A program made the position numbers and the translations under genes. This document shows, piece by piece, positions 8,059 to 16,124 of a DNA stretch of 29,673 nt (the first letter of the stretch is position 1; each line of letters starts with the position of its first letter). Under the pieces are notes generated by a model, which had not been told where the DNA came from, searched no databases, and worked only from the letters and a program-made list of their open reading frames with translations. Origin of the DNA: Candidatus Iainarchaeum sp. (lineage in GTDB: Archaea; Iainarchaeota; Iainarchaeia; JAADDC01); contig JASUTF010000010.1 of the NCBI GenBank assembly GCA_030445695.1, positions 1 through 29,673 on the forward strand, in the 5' to 3' direction.

Positions 8059-9855
8059 ATGGAAAACGGCCCTGTGAACGCTGCGTTTTTCCGGTTCGGA
8101 TTCCTCGCATTCATTTCACTACTTGTCGGTAGTATTGTTTCCAGTATCGGCCTCCCCAGGGTCATCGGCTACTTGATCACGGGAATCGCCATGGGGCCCA
8201 GCGGTCTGGGCATAGTAACGGACCAGACCCTCATAGATTATTTATCAGAGCTCGGCGTGCTTCTTCTGCTCTTCTACATGGGTCTTGAGATAAGTTTCAA
8301 GAAGTTCAGCCGTGCCGGTGCATATGCCCTTTTCCTCTCGCCCGTTAAGAGCGGTATCGGGTTTGCCCTCGGCTTCCTGGCTGCCCGGCTGATGGGGCTT
8401 CCAACACTTCTGGGAATTGTTTTCGGAGCGTCCCTGGCCGTTTCGTCTACGGCCATCATTTCTCAGATTATATTGGAGAAGCACTGGCAGAGCGCCCTTG
8501 AGGCGCAGATCGCCATGGCCATGCTTATTCTGGAGGACATCTTTTCCGTGTTCGTGATCGGATACCTGCTCGGCGGGGAGGGCGGAATATCTGTGGGCAA
8601 GATCCTGCTCAACTCCTTCGTCGTTCTCTTTATTCTGTTTGTAATCGGGAGCCGCCTTTCCAAGAAGTTACTCCACTTCGTTATGGTGTATGGAAAGCCG
8701 GAACACTTCTCCCTCTACGCCTTTGCCCTTCTGCTCCTCTTTGCCTATGGCGTGAGCTATGTGGGTATGTCCCCGCTCCTCGGCGCGTTCTTTGTGGGGA
8801 TGCTTCTATCGGAAACGGTTCACGCCAAGCGTATCGAGGAGGAACTGGCCGGTTTCCGGAAACTCTTTGTTGTCATATTCTTCACTGCCCTTGGCCTTAA
8901 GTATTCCATCACCTTTGGCCCCCTGGCCGTTAAGCTGTTCCTGGCAGGTCTTGGAATAATTCTGCTCCAGCGTATTGCCCTCTTCCTCTTCGGTCCCCTC
9001 TTTGGTCTGGAGCCGCGCCGTTCTGCGAAGCTGGCCATCATCATGTTTCCCCTCGGTGAGTTCTCCCTGTTTACCGCCGCTGCAGTTCAGGCCATCAACT
9101 TTTCAGATCCGCACATACTCAACTACTTCGGACTGACATCAACGCAGGCGGCCGCCATTCCTGCCGCCGCTTCCGAATTGATGGGCGCCACGTTTGCGCT
9201 TATCGTTCTGAGCACGGCGATTAGCGGACTCATATTCCGCAGAGAAGAGGACATCGAAAGCATTCTACTCCGTATTGTTCCCGACTCCGTTTTCAGGTTC
9301 GCCGAGCGGCTCTCCCCCTATTTCCGTTTGTTCCCGTCCGTTCAGGGGAGGGCAACATCCCCCGCGTTCACACTGCTCGTGGAGAAGAAGACGCAGAGGA
9401 TCGTGGAATACGCCATGGCCATCGTTGCCGTCACGTATCTCATGGGCTACGCAGCTTCTGAGTACCCGCACCTCGCCCTGCCCATATATGTCATCGGATA
9501 CCTGCTTGCCGCCAGCCCTCTTGCGGGGATTGTTATGGCGATTTACGCCGTTATGACGAAATATGCAGAGGAGTTTACAGCGTTCTCCGGCTTCCCCCGC
9601 GATTTCAACAGGAAGATTGCCCGGGGGATGGCATCCGTGTTCGTGGGTGTGGTGCTGTTCGTATTCGCAATCATCTCGCTTGCGGTGGCGGAGGGGCAGG
9701 ATGTCCTTACGTTCCACCTGCTCTCCATTCTCCTCGTGGCCGCATCGGTGGGGCTGGCCGCATACGGCGTCTATGAACTCCTTTTCATGTTCCTCCAGCC
9801 CCTGCCCCCGCCTTCTAGCCGAACCACGCGTCGAGGGATGTCTGGGCGCCGCTAG
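8059..9855 (+). CDS. Kef/NapA-type cation:proton antiporter (CPA2 family)
   Basis: A 598-residue integral membrane protein with about 12 or more hydrophobic segments. The Na+/H+ exchanger core covers roughly residues 15-395: [36 protein letters not shown] and [16 protein letters not shown] are typical of CPA2 transporters (K+ or Na+ against H+). Three or four extra hydrophobic segments follow in the C-terminal 200 residues, and there is no TrkA-N/RCK domain such as Kef proteins often carry. It should control ion or pH balance at the cytoplasmic membrane. The ATG at 8059 is chosen over an in-frame TTG at 8038 because of the TATA spacing. The last 41 nt overlap the convergent FEN1 gene. Confidence 0.9.
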   Translation: MENGPVNAAFFRFGFLAFISLLVGSIVSSIGLPRVIGYLITGIAMGPSGLGIVTDQTLIDYLSELGVLLLLFYMGLEISFKKFSRAGAYALFLSPVKSGIGFALGFLAARLMGLPTLLGIVFGASLAVSSTAIISQIILEKHWQSALEAQIAMAMLILEDIFSVFVIGYLLGGEGGISVGKILLNSFVVLFILFVIGSRLSKKLLHFVMVYGKPEHFSLYAFALLLLFAYGVSYVGMSPLLGAFFVGMLLSETVHAKRIEEELAGFRKLFVVIFFTALGLKYSITFGPLAVKLFLAGLGIILLQRIALFLFGPLFGLEPRRSAKLAIIMFPLGEFSLFTAAAVQAINFSDPHILNYFGLTSTQAAAIPAAASELMGATFALIVLSTAISGLIFRREEDIESILLRIVPDSVFRFAERLSPYFRLFPSVQGRATSPAFTLLVEKKTQRIVEYAMAIVAVTYLMGYAASEYPHLALPIYVIGYLLAASPLAGIVMAIYAVMTKYAEEFTAFSGFPRDFNRKIARGMASVFVGVVLFVFAIISLAVAEGQDVLTFHLLSILLVAASVGLAAYGVYELLFMFLQPLPPPSSRTTRRGMSGRR

Positions 9856-10843
9856 CGGGTGTTGCCTCCTCTAAACGCTGCACGGCCCTTTCCACACGCT
9901 CGGGCGAGAAATCGTGCTCCTCCACGAGGATTTCAAAGATCTTTTCTCGGTCTGGCCTCCTGAATGCTATCCTGTAGTCGTCCGTGACGTCCGGCTCAAG
10001 GAATATGCGTTCCACCGCTATCCAGTCGAAGTTAGGCCGGTAGCCGATGGCCTTGAAGATCTCTTCCAGCGAGTCGTACTCTTTCACGAGGGCCAGCGCC
10101 CTTTTCGGCCCTATTCCCGGCACCTTTTCGTTGAAGTCCGTGCCAATGAGTATGCCGATCCACACGAGCTTTCTCCTGTCGATGCCCAGCGTTCTCAGGA
10201 CCTCTTCGAGTTCCACCTTCTCCGGCGGGACGTCCACGTAAACATCCTTTCCGGGCAGTTTTCTTTTCCCCACGATCGTCAGGTTCCTTATGAGGCGTGG
10301 TGTCCCGAAGAGGAGCGAGTCGTAGTCCTGTGAACCGGAGGCCCATACATCTCCCTTTGCAGCCATGTATGCCGCCTGTGCCTCACCTTCGGAAGGTGCC
10401 TGCACGTAGGGGACTCCCATGGCATCCAGGAGCCGCTTTGCATCTTCCACCATTTCTTTAGTCAGGCGGTGGGCTGCCTGTGCGTATTTTCTCGCCTCCT
10501 CTATGTCCCCCTTCTCCAGCGCCTCCTCCCATTTCCTTTCTGCCTCCTCCCGGGCGGCTTTCCTCTGTTCTATCGTTCGCATCTTGAGTTCGGGAGGCGT
10601 TCCGTCGAACACGTATACCGGCTGCACCCCCAGCTCCATAAGCTTTATTGTACGGTAGAAAAGTCCTGAAAGGTGGGATGTGATCCTCCCCTTCCTGTCC
10701 ATGAGGGGCGTACCGTCCGGCTGTCGGATGGCCGATAGAAACTGATAGAGCGCATTGTAAGCGTCCAGTGCGATCTTCTTTGCCCGCAGCTCATCGAGCG
10801 GAATATCGTGTCTGGGGATGATGTCCCCCAATGCGACGCCCAT
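9815..10843 (-). CDS. fen: Flap endonuclease 1
   Basis: A 342-residue structure-specific 5' nuclease that removes flaps during Okazaki-fragment maturation and repair. The N-terminal MGVALGDII gives the near-invariant Met-Gly start of the family, so the ATG at 10843 is preferred to an upstream in-frame TTG at 10846. Metal-binding motifs are visible: [43 protein letters not shown] and [18 protein letters not shown], the last being the helix-two-turn-helix. The C terminus QTSLDAWFG matches the PCNA-interacting box QxxLxxWF. The ATG shares one base with the PAN stop (TGATG), so it is very likely translated as the second gene of a PAN-fen operon. Confidence 0.97.
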   Translation of the reverse strand: MGVALGDIIPRHDIPLDELRAKKIALDAYNALYQFLSAIRQPDGTPLMDRKGRITSHLSGLFYRTIKLMELGVQPVYVFDGTPPELKMRTIEQRKAAREEAERKWEEALEKGDIEEARKYAQAAHRLTKEMVEDAKRLLDAMGVPYVQAPSEGEAQAAYMAAKGDVWASGSQDYDSLLFGTPRLIRNLTIVGKRKLPGKDVYVDVPPEKVELEEVLRTLGIDRRKLVWIGILIGTDFNEKVPGIGPKRALALVKEYDSLEEIFKAIGYRPNFDWIAVERIFLEPDVTDDYRIAFRRPDREKIFEILVEEHDFSPERVERAVQRLEEATPASGAQTSLDAWFG

Positions 10844-12021
10844 CAAAGATATATGTGCTCAGGCCCTTTTTCTACCTTCGTTCTTTTGATCTTCTCCATG
10901 GCGTCCCTGATGTCCTTCTCCGTGATGCTGCGGTGTCCCCTTCTTATTGCCAGCATTCCCGCCTCTGTAACTATCGCCTTGAGGTCTGCACCGGACGCAC
11001 CCGCCGTGATCTTGGCTATCTTCCGCAGATCGACGCTCTTGGAGAGTTTCACGTTTCTTGTCAGGACCTTGAGGATTTCGTAGCGTGCCTTCTCGTCCGG
11101 CAGGGGCACCTCTATAACCCTGTCGAAGCGGCCGGGGCGCAGCAGTGCCGGGTCGAGAATGTCTATGCGGTTCGTGGCTGCAATAACTGCAACGCCCTCA
11201 AGCGGCCGGAAACCATCCATCTCCGCAAGCAGCTGCACGAGCGTCCTCTGAACTTCCCTGTCTCCCCCCGTGAGGGCCTCCGTTCTTACAGCACCTATGG
11301 CATCGATCTCGTCTATGAATATGATGGACGGTGCCTTCTCCCTTGCCAGCTTGAAGAGGTCCCTGACCAGTTTTGCCCCCTCTCCTATGAACTTGCGGAC
11401 GAGCTCAGATCCGACCACGTGGATAAACGTCGCGTTTGTCTCGTGGGCCACTGCCTTTGCCAGGAGCGTCTTACCCGTCCCGGGCGGACCGTAGAGGAGG
11501 ACTCCTTTCGGCGGCTGGATACCCATTTGCTTGAAGACCTCGGGCTTCTTCAGAGGCAGTTCCACAACTTCTCTGAGTTCCTGTATCACGTCTTCGAGGC
11601 CACCGATGTCCTTGTATGTGACGTTTGGCCTCTCTATGATCTCGAATGCACGTACACGCTCGTCCTTCTGTTCTGGGAGGATCCCAACGACGGCGAGCGT
11701 CTGCTGGGACAGGGCCACCTGCTGGCCCGGCCTCAGCGAGTCGTAGACGGAGGAGAGGACGTTGACCAGGAATGTAACCCCGTTGGAGTTCTTTACAACC
11801 GCCTGGTAGTTGGGAAGGACGTCTACTACTGTGCCCACCATTAGCGGCGGCTGCACGAGCCGATCATACTCCCTTTTCAGTTCAACGTACTTCTTCTGCA
11901 GGAGGAAAGTGTGGCTCTCCAGCTTTGCCCTCTCTGATCGCAACGCCTTCAGCTCTTCCTGCAGTTTGAACAGATACGACTCGAGGGAGTCCCTTTCATC
12001 CCTGCTCTCGCTCTCAACCAT
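10843..12021 (-). CDS. pan: Proteasome-activating nucleotidase (PAN)
   Basis: A 392-residue AAA+ ATPase that unfolds proteins and feeds them to the 20S proteasome. Residues 10-56 form a coiled coil, followed by an OB-like domain to about 130 and the AAA domain. Walker A is GPPGTGKT (178-185), Walker B is IIFIDEID, and the arginine-finger region has LRPGRFDR. The final residues I-Y-L form the HbYX motif that docks into and opens the proteasome gate, so it should be a functional partner. The ATG at 12021 is chosen over a TTG at 12024; a TATA-like element is 28.5 nt upstream. It heads an operon with fen and shares a 35-bp divergent promoter region with mbf1. Confidence 0.96.
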   Translation of the reverse strand: MVESESRDERDSLESYLFKLQEELKALRSERAKLESHTFLLQKKYVELKREYDRLVQPPLMVGTVVDVLPNYQAVVKNSNGVTFLVNVLSSVYDSLRPGQQVALSQQTLAVVGILPEQKDERVRAFEIIERPNVTYKDIGGLEDVIQELREVVELPLKKPEVFKQMGIQPPKGVLLYGPPGTGKTLLAKAVAHETNATFIHVVGSELVRKFIGEGAKLVRDLFKLAREKAPSIIFIDEIDAIGAVRTEALTGGDREVQRTLVQLLAEMDGFRPLEGVAVIAATNRIDILDPALLRPGRFDRVIEVPLPDEKARYEILKVLTRNVKLSKSVDLRKIAKITAGASGADLKAIVTEAGMLAIRRGHRSITEKDIRDAMEKIKRTKVEKGPEHIYL

Positions 12022-12056
12022 CAATGCTATATAACCTTGGTCTTTCTTTTAAGGAT
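12022..12056. promoter_or_regulatory. Interlocked divergent promoters of pan and mbf1
   Basis: Only 35 bp separate the two start codons. CTATATAA (12027-12034, plus) is centred 26.5 nt before the mbf1 ATG. CTTAAAAG (12046-12053 on the minus strand) is centred 28.5 nt before the pan ATG. Each TATA box sits within a few bases of the other gene's expected transcription start, so the two initiation complexes should exclude one another. Confidence 0.6.
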
Positions 12057-12521
12057 ATGCACTGCGAGATCTGCGGGCGCGAGATTTCTTGGGGATACCT
12101 TGTTGAGATCGAGGGGGCCCGTCTCGTGGCCTGTGCCGAGTGCGCGGAGCGGGGAGTGATTATCCGTAAGGTCCGTGAGCATAGCGAGACGAGAAAAAGG
12201 GTTCCGCGCCAGGAAGGTGAGGAAAAAGAGGTGGTTCTCGTAGACGACTACGGCCGCAGGATACGGGAGGGCCGCGAGCGTCTCGGAATGTCCATAGAGG
12301 ATCTGGCAAAGCGGCTGCGCGTGCGGGAGGGATATTTGCACAAGATCGAGGAAGGAGAACTCACCCCCACCGATGGCCTTGCCCGGAAGCTCGAGAAACT
12401 GCTGGGCATCCAGCTCTTCGAGGAGATCTCCGAGGACGAGGTCGAGCTCCCCCTCGATGAGGAGGGCGCCACCATCACGCTGGGCGACGTCGTGAAGCTG
12501 AGCTGGAGGAGAAAGGAGTGA
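12057..12521 (+). CDS. mbf1: Archaeal multiprotein bridging factor-like protein (MBF1)
   Basis: A 154-residue protein with an N-terminal zinc ribbon (C3, C6, C26, C29 in MHCEICG and ACAECAERG) and a Cro/CI-type helix-turn-helix at about residues 66-121 (IREGRERLGMSIEDLAKRL). Archaeal MBF1 proteins combine these two domains; they are linked to transcription or to the ribosome, with the exact role unsettled. An in-frame ATG at 12024 would add [11 protein letters not shown], but it lies before the TATA box and the family begins at the zinc ribbon, so 12057 is preferred. The last four bases overlap the site-2 protease start (GTGA). Confidence 0.93.
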   Translation: MHCEICGREISWGYLVEIEGARLVACAECAERGVIIRKVREHSETRKRVPRQEGEEKEVVLVDDYGRRIREGRERLGMSIEDLAKRLRVREGYLHKIEEGELTPTDGLARKLEKLLGIQLFEEISEDEVELPLDEEGATITLGDVVKLSWRRKE

Positions 12522-13825
12522 GCGCGCTTCTATGGGTTTTGCTTTTCGTTGTCCTGTCCATTCCAGTAGCTGCCAGAATAAGGAAGACGCGACCGAACGT
12601 TTTCTACATGTGGCCCTGGGACGGACTTGTGCGCATGATCACCCGCCTCTCCACGGTTTTTGACTGGTCTCTTTACGGTGACGTTGCCCTTACCCTCGTC
12701 GTGGGGCCCTTACTCGCGTATAAGTTCATCAGGCACCGAAAGGAGTCCTTAGCATTTTTCTTCATTTACGTCTCCTTTCTCTTCCTCCTCCTTCCTGCAA
12801 TTGGTGGCGGCACTTCTCTTATCGGTCCTTCCCTAGCCAACCTACTTGTCGTAACGCTCCTGGGCTTCGGCGGTTACGCACTTCTCCTTGTGGGGAGTTC
12901 CGCACTGGCTATCGTTCATGGGTATCTCTCTGGTGTCCGCCCTTCCCCCGGCATTGCTCCCGCTCTCCCTGGTGTTAGTGTGGGTGGCTTCCAGATTCCC
13001 CTGGTCGAGGGGATCGTCGCCCTGATCGTGGCTCTCTTCGTTCACGAGGGCGCCCATGGCGTGGTATCCTTGCGTGAGCGCATCCCCGTGGAGAGCGGAG
13101 GGGTCATAACCGTGGGTCTTCTTCCCATAGGCGCATACGTGGAGCCCAAGGAGTCCGTCTTTCGCAGGGCCCCCGTTCTTTCCCGGGTCCGTGTCCTCTC
13201 TGCGGGACCCGTGGCAAACCTTCTCGTTTTCGCCCTCTTTGCACTTCTCCTCGTGGCATCGCTGCCCCTTGCTGATTATCTAACCCGTTACGACTGCTCA
13301 CACTCCATGGGTGTTCGCATCCTCGACGTTCCGGAGACGCTGGAGGTGGGGGGCAAATACATCAAGTCCTCCGCCCACGGCGTGCTCCAGCCGGGCGACG
13401 TCATAGTGGAGATAAACGGTGTTGAGGTAAATTGCGTAAACCAGTTTATGGATATGCTTCTTCCCTTGCAGGAGGAAGAGGCAAACGTATCTTTGCCCCT
13501 TCTTGTCCTCCGGGGCGGCGAGGAACTGAACGTAACCGTCACGACGAATTCGGGCTATCTGGGCATCAAAGGTGTTGAGAACGCGTACGAAACGCCCCTC
13601 CCGTTCTGGTATCATGCCCTCTCGTTCCTCCTGTCCCTTCTGACATGGGTGGCGTTCTTGAACTTCATGATCGGCCTGGTGAACATGCTGCCCCTCCCGC
13701 CGCTGGACGGCGGTTTCATATACAGGGACGTTCTTGGCTCCCTGGGGGCAGAACGGCTCTATCGCGCGGTTCTCTGGCTCACCGTAACAATACTTGTGAT
13801 AAACATCCTGCCTTGGTTCGTGTGA
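12518..13825 (+). CDS. Site-2 protease-like membrane metalloprotease with PDZ domain (M50)
   Basis: A 435-residue polytopic protein. The zinc motif HEGAH (176-180) lies in a membrane helix, and the third-ligand region NMLPLPPLDGG (389-399) has the LDG aspartate at 397, as in M50 intramembrane proteases. A PDZ-like domain at about 265-350 (GVLQPGDVIVEINGVEV) sits between them. Hydrophobic segments are near 2-19, 54-70, 78-95, 105-138, 164-183, 225-253, 366-390 and 415-433. Such enzymes cut membrane-bound substrates, often regulators. GTG at 12518 overlaps the mbf1 stop by 4 nt and GGAGG at 12505-12509 is a Shine-Dalgarno site. Coupling to a DNA-binding protein suggests, but does not prove, a signalling role. 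Confidence 0.92.
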   Translation: MSALLWVLLFVVLSIPVAARIRKTRPNVFYMWPWDGLVRMITRLSTVFDWSLYGDVALTLVVGPLLAYKFIRHRKESLAFFFIYVSFLFLLLPAIGGGTSLIGPSLANLLVVTLLGFGGYALLLVGSSALAIVHGYLSGVRPSPGIAPALPGVSVGGFQIPLVEGIVALIVALFVHEGAHGVVSLRERIPVESGGVITVGLLPIGAYVEPKESVFRRAPVLSRVRVLSAGPVANLLVFALFALLLVASLPLADYLTRYDCSHSMGVRILDVPETLEVGGKYIKSSAHGVLQPGDVIVEINGVEVNCVNQFMDMLLPLQEEEANVSLPLLVLRGGEELNVTVTTNSGYLGIKGVENAYETPLPFWYHALSFLLSLLTWVAFLNFMIGLVNMLPLPPLDGGFIYRDVLGSLGAERLYRAVLWLTVTILVINILPWFV

Positions 13826-13839
13826 TCAGAAATAGAAAA

Positions 13840-13857
13840 AGGGCCGGGAGTGGCCCT
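13840..13857 (-). terminator. Hairpin and T-run at the 3' end of ftsZ
   Basis: AGGGCC and GGCCCT pair perfectly around a 6-nt loop. On the minus strand the hairpin is followed at once by TTTTTCTATTTC. The stem touches the ftsZ stop codon (13857-13859). The convergent site-2 protease gene ends 14 bp away, so a shared termination zone is plausible. Confidence 0.55.
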
Positions 13858-14942
13858 CAGCGCATGTACTCAAGCCCCGGAATTTCCTCTTCTATGCCAT
13901 AGATGCCGGACCGCGCTGTGGACGATTCCCCGACCGGACTGCGGATGAACGGGGACGTCACGCCCGTGAAGATGGCGATCACGCGGATGCGGTCCTGGAA
14001 GCTCGGGTCAATTCTTGCACCCCAGACCACCGTTGCCCTCGGGTCTACCTGCTCCGTCAGCAGTTCACCGACCGCCGCTGCCTCACCCAGCGTGAGGTCC
14101 GGTCCACCTGTGATGTGGATCAGCACACCTGTCGCGCCGGTGACGTCCACGTCAAGCAGCGCGTTCTTTAGAGTATCGTCCACGACGTCGTGGATCTTGT
14201 TCACGCCGCGACCCTCGCCGACGGATATCACCGAGAGTCCTCCTGAGCCCATGACCGCGCGGACGTCGGCGAAGTCAATGTTCTTGAACACAGATGGCTG
14301 GGTAATGGTCTCGGTGAGGCCCTGAATGGTCTTCGCAATGACCTCGTCTGCCACCTTTAGGGCATCGTTGAGCGGCAGGTTGGGGACGAGCTCCACGAGG
14401 CGGTTGTTGTCTATGACGATGATCGTGTCGGAGTGCTTTGCCAGCTCGTTCAGACCCTCATCTGCGTTCTGCATCCTTGCCCTCTCGAGGCGGAACGGGT
14501 ATGTGACCATGGACACGACAATGGCTCCCTGCTCCTTGGCTATCTGTGCAACAACGGGAGCAGAGCCGGTACCTGTACCGCCACCGAGGCCTGCCAGTAT
14601 GAAGACAAGGTCAGCTCCTTCTATTACCTGCTCCAGTGCCTGGCGGGAGACCTCTGCTGCCTTGCGACCTATCTCGGGGTTTCCACCTGCGCCGAGACCC
14701 CTTGTGACGCTGCTCCCGATAAGTATCTTCGTGATATCATCAGATATCATGGCGAGGTGCTGCTTGTCCGTGTTTATAGCGATCAGCTCGGCGCCTTTAA
14801 CGCCCATCTGGGCAATCCTGTTAACAATATTGTTCCCTGCGCCCCCAGCACCAATAACAACAATTCTGGGCTGTCCAAATTCCTCCGTTTTTGCGGGTGC
14901 AGGTGCATTCTTTCTCAGCGCATCTTCAACAAGTGACTTCAC
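13857..14942 (-). CDS. ftsZ: Cell division protein FtsZ
   Basis: A 361-residue tubulin-like GTPase that forms the division ring. GAGGAGNN (31-38) and the tubulin signature GGGTGTG (120-126) bind GTP, and [11 protein letters not shown] is the T7 loop with the catalytic aspartates. A short N-terminal extension (about 22 residues) and a C-terminal tail ending GLEYMR flank the core. The start is GTG at 14942 with AGGTGAG a few bases upstream as Shine-Dalgarno. A palindromic TATTTAAATA at 15004-15013 predicts a leader of about 40 nt, so this gene differs from the leaderless majority. Which archaeal FtsZ subgroup it belongs to is not decided. Confidence 0.97.
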   Translation of the reverse strand: MKSLVEDALRKNAPAPAKTEEFGQPRIVVIGAGGAGNNIVNRIAQMGVKGAELIAINTDKQHLAMISDDITKILIGSSVTRGLGAGGNPEIGRKAAEVSRQALEQVIEGADLVFILAGLGGGTGTGSAPVVAQIAKEQGAIVVSMVTYPFRLERARMQNADEGLNELAKHSDTIIVIDNNRLVELVPNLPLNDALKVADEVIAKTIQGLTETITQPSVFKNIDFADVRAVMGSGGLSVISVGEGRGVNKIHDVVDDTLKNALLDVDVTGATGVLIHITGGPDLTLGEAAAVGELLTEQVDPRATVVWGARIDPSFQDRIRVIAIFTGVTSPFIRSPVGESSTARSGIYGIEEEIPGLEYMR

Positions 14943-15003
14943 CTTTACTCACCTCTCGAGGCTCTTTCATCGGGCCAACTCCCGTGTAAATTTGTGCTTT
15001 CCT

Positions 15004-15013
15004 TATTTAAATA
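15004..15013. promoter_or_regulatory. Palindromic TATA box upstream of ftsZ
   Basis: TATTTAAATA is a perfect 10-bp palindrome. Read towards ftsZ it predicts initiation near 14982 and a 40-nt leader that includes the Shine-Dalgarno site. Read the other way it points into the spacer before the SRP RNA, where no gene starts. Confidence 0.5.
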
Positions 15014-15043
15014 GGTTTCCCTGCGGGCATTGGACGATTGCCG

Positions 15044-15107
15044 GTTATGTATAACTGCTTTCCGTTCATATTTCGGGAAATGTTTCAAAAATATCGTTAT
15101 GTATAAT
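15044..15107. repeat. Two copies of a GTTATGTATAA dyad between ftsZ and SRP RNA
   Basis: GTTATGTATAA occurs at 15044-15054 and again at 15096-15106, 52 bp apart. The first copy extends to GTTAT-GT-ATAAC, an inverted repeat with 5-bp arms; the second reads GTTAT-GT-ATAAT. They lie between the ftsZ TATA box and the SRP RNA TATA box, as operators for either gene might. Confidence 0.45.
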
Positions 15108-15124
15108 TAACGTGTGAGCCCACG

Positions 15125-15132
15125 TTTTTAAC
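15125..15132 (+). promoter_or_regulatory. TATA box of the SRP RNA gene
   Basis: TTTTTAAC is centred 25.5 nt before G15154, the first base of the terminal helix of the SRP RNA, so the box and the RNA structure independently give the same 5' end. Confidence 0.55.
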
Positions 15133-15153
15133 GACGAAGGTGCATAATCTACT

Positions 15154-15426
15154 GGGCGGGCAGGCCGGGGGGTTAGCGGTCCCCTGTAACCGGAAATCCG
15201 CTTATGCCGGGGCCGATGCCTGCGGGGCGGCGGATTTCCGCGCTCCGTTGCCCTGCCGGTGACCGACGAAGGCCTGTCCTGCCGGGTGGTCGGGCCGGGT
15301 GAATCGGCCAGGCCCGGAAGGGAGCAACCGTGGCCCGGTCCGGTCATGCTGGCAGGGTTGCAGGCCGGAGGGTAGCCGGTAGGGTGGCGGGGCTGTCGGT
15401 GTCCGTCCACCCGCAGGTGCCCGCCC
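15154..15426 (+). ncRNA. ffs: Signal recognition particle RNA (7S RNA)
   Basis: About 273 nt of GC-rich sequence with the archaeal SRP RNA architecture. GGGCGGGCA (15154-15162) pairs with TGCCCGCCC (15418-15426) to close the molecule (helix 1). The Alu domain has the CTGTAACC turn motif near 15182-15190. Helix 8 is unmistakable: GTGAA at 15299-15303, CAGGCCC before a GGAA tetraloop (15316-15319) and GGGAGCA after it, the SRP54-binding asymmetric loop. The RNA scaffolds SRP19 and SRP54 for co-translational targeting to the membrane. Exact ends may differ by a few bases. This fills most of the 500-bp stretch between ftsZ and the next gene. Confidence 0.95.
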
Positions 15427-15441
15427 ATTCATGGTGATTGC

Positions 15442-16002
15442 ATGCGCCTGTGGTGGTATGTGCTCCTCGGAGCGTCCTTTCTCGTTCTTCTTGCCAGTTT
15501 TCCGAGCGGTCAGGAGGACTGCGTGACGGTCAATGCCCTTGGCTACGACGGCGTGTCCGGCGTGCTCGTCCCCCTGCGATTCTGTGCTGTTCCCGGCGAT
15601 GGCAGCGTTTATATCGATGCCGGACACGTTTACGGCGATTCCTTCCAGAGGGCTGTCCAGACGGCAATCTCTGTATTCAAACAGAGGTATAGATCCCCTG
15701 ACGTATCCGTTCTTATCCGTGTTCACGGTGCCCCGGAATACCTTGACGGGCGGTCCGTGGCCCTCGCCACGTATGCAGGTATGTTCTCCGTGGTTTTTGG
15801 TTATGATCCATCGATGTATGCGTTCACGGGCGACCTTTCTCCAGACGGCTCCATTCTCCCCGTCTCCTACGTCCGGGAGAAGGCATCCGCGTTCGAAGGC
15901 CCCGTTGTCGTGCCGCAGGGCAACTGCGGAGACGGGCTGATCTGCGTGTCCGACGTTTCAGATGTCGAGGAGCTCATCGCTCAAAAAGGGTTTAAAGGAT
16001 AA
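15442..16002 (+). CDS. Small membrane-anchored stand-alone Lon-type (S16) protease domain
   Basis: A 186-residue protein. Residues 4-20 are a hydrophobic anchor or signal peptide; the rest fits only the proteolytic domain of Lon. The stretch ending YLDGRSVALATYAG aligns with Lon's PKDGPSAG, placing the catalytic Ser at 105. MYAFTGDLSPDGSILPV aligns with Lon's AMTGEITLRGQVLPI, and REK places the catalytic Lys at 147, 42 residues after Ser (43 in E. coli Lon). No AAA+ domain is present. Cysteines 27, 48, 162 and 168 would suit disulfides outside the membrane. Archaeal stand-alone Lon-like serine proteases are known but usually larger. GGTGA at 15433-15437 is a ribosome site. The gene starts 15 bp after the SRP RNA with no TATA box visible. 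Confidence 0.72.
   Translation: MRLWWYVLLGASFLVLLASFPSGQEDCVTVNALGYDGVSGVLVPLRFCAVPGDGSVYIDAGHVYGDSFQRAVQTAISVFKQRYRSPDVSVLIRVHGAPEYLDGRSVALATYAGMFSVVFGYDPSMYAFTGDLSPDGSILPVSYVREKASAFEGPVVVPQGNCGDGLICVSDVSDVEELIAQKGFKG
15990..15997 (+). promoter_or_regulatory. Likely TATA box for the tRNA-Asn transcript
   Basis: GTTTAAAG overlaps the last codons of the Lon-like gene and predicts initiation near 16020. No AT-rich box occurs between there and tRNA-Asn at 16125, so the precursor should carry a leader of about 100 nt that contains the tRNA-like element. Confidence 0.45.
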
Positions 16003-16033
16003 CTCCACGTATTTGCTATGCCTTCTCGTTGGT

Positions 16034-16109
16034 GCCCGGGTAGCTCAGGGCCAGGTTCTCTGGCCGCGCGAGCGCGGGTGGGATCTTCGATCCCACGCAC
16101 GTCCGGGCT
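16034..16109 (+). ncRNA. Unclassified tRNA-like structured element upstream of tRNA-Asn
   Basis: The element starts with the same acceptor and D-stem strand as tRNA-Asn: 21 bases at 16028-16048 repeat exactly at 16119-16139. GCCCGGG (16034-16040) can pair with TCCGGGC (16102-16108). GCTC (16043-16046) pairs with GAGC (16070-16073) and encloses a perfect hairpin GGCCAG-GTTCT-CTGGCC (16049-16065). A second hairpin, GTGGGATC-TTC-GATCCCAC (16078-16096), holds a T-loop-like TTCGATC. There is no anticodon arm and no canonical T-stem next to the acceptor, so it is not a normal tRNA. It could be a degenerate tRNA copy, a regulatory leader or a small RNA. Confidence 0.45.
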
Positions 16110-16124
16110 GTTGGGGGTGTTGGT

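Noticed and set aside
12024-12056. In-frame ATG that would extend MBF1 by 11 codons
   Set aside because: The mbf1 TATA box lies within this extension, and the family begins at the zinc ribbon.
15066-15726. Open frames on the minus strand across 15066-15726
   Set aside because: They read through the SRP RNA and the Lon-like gene; composition is Pro/Arg/Gly-rich shadow of GC-rich structured RNA.
16034-16109. Calling the element upstream of tRNA-Asn a second functional tRNA
   Set aside because: No anticodon arm, no T-stem adjoining the acceptor and a wobble pair at the acceptor base; listed as an unclassified element instead.
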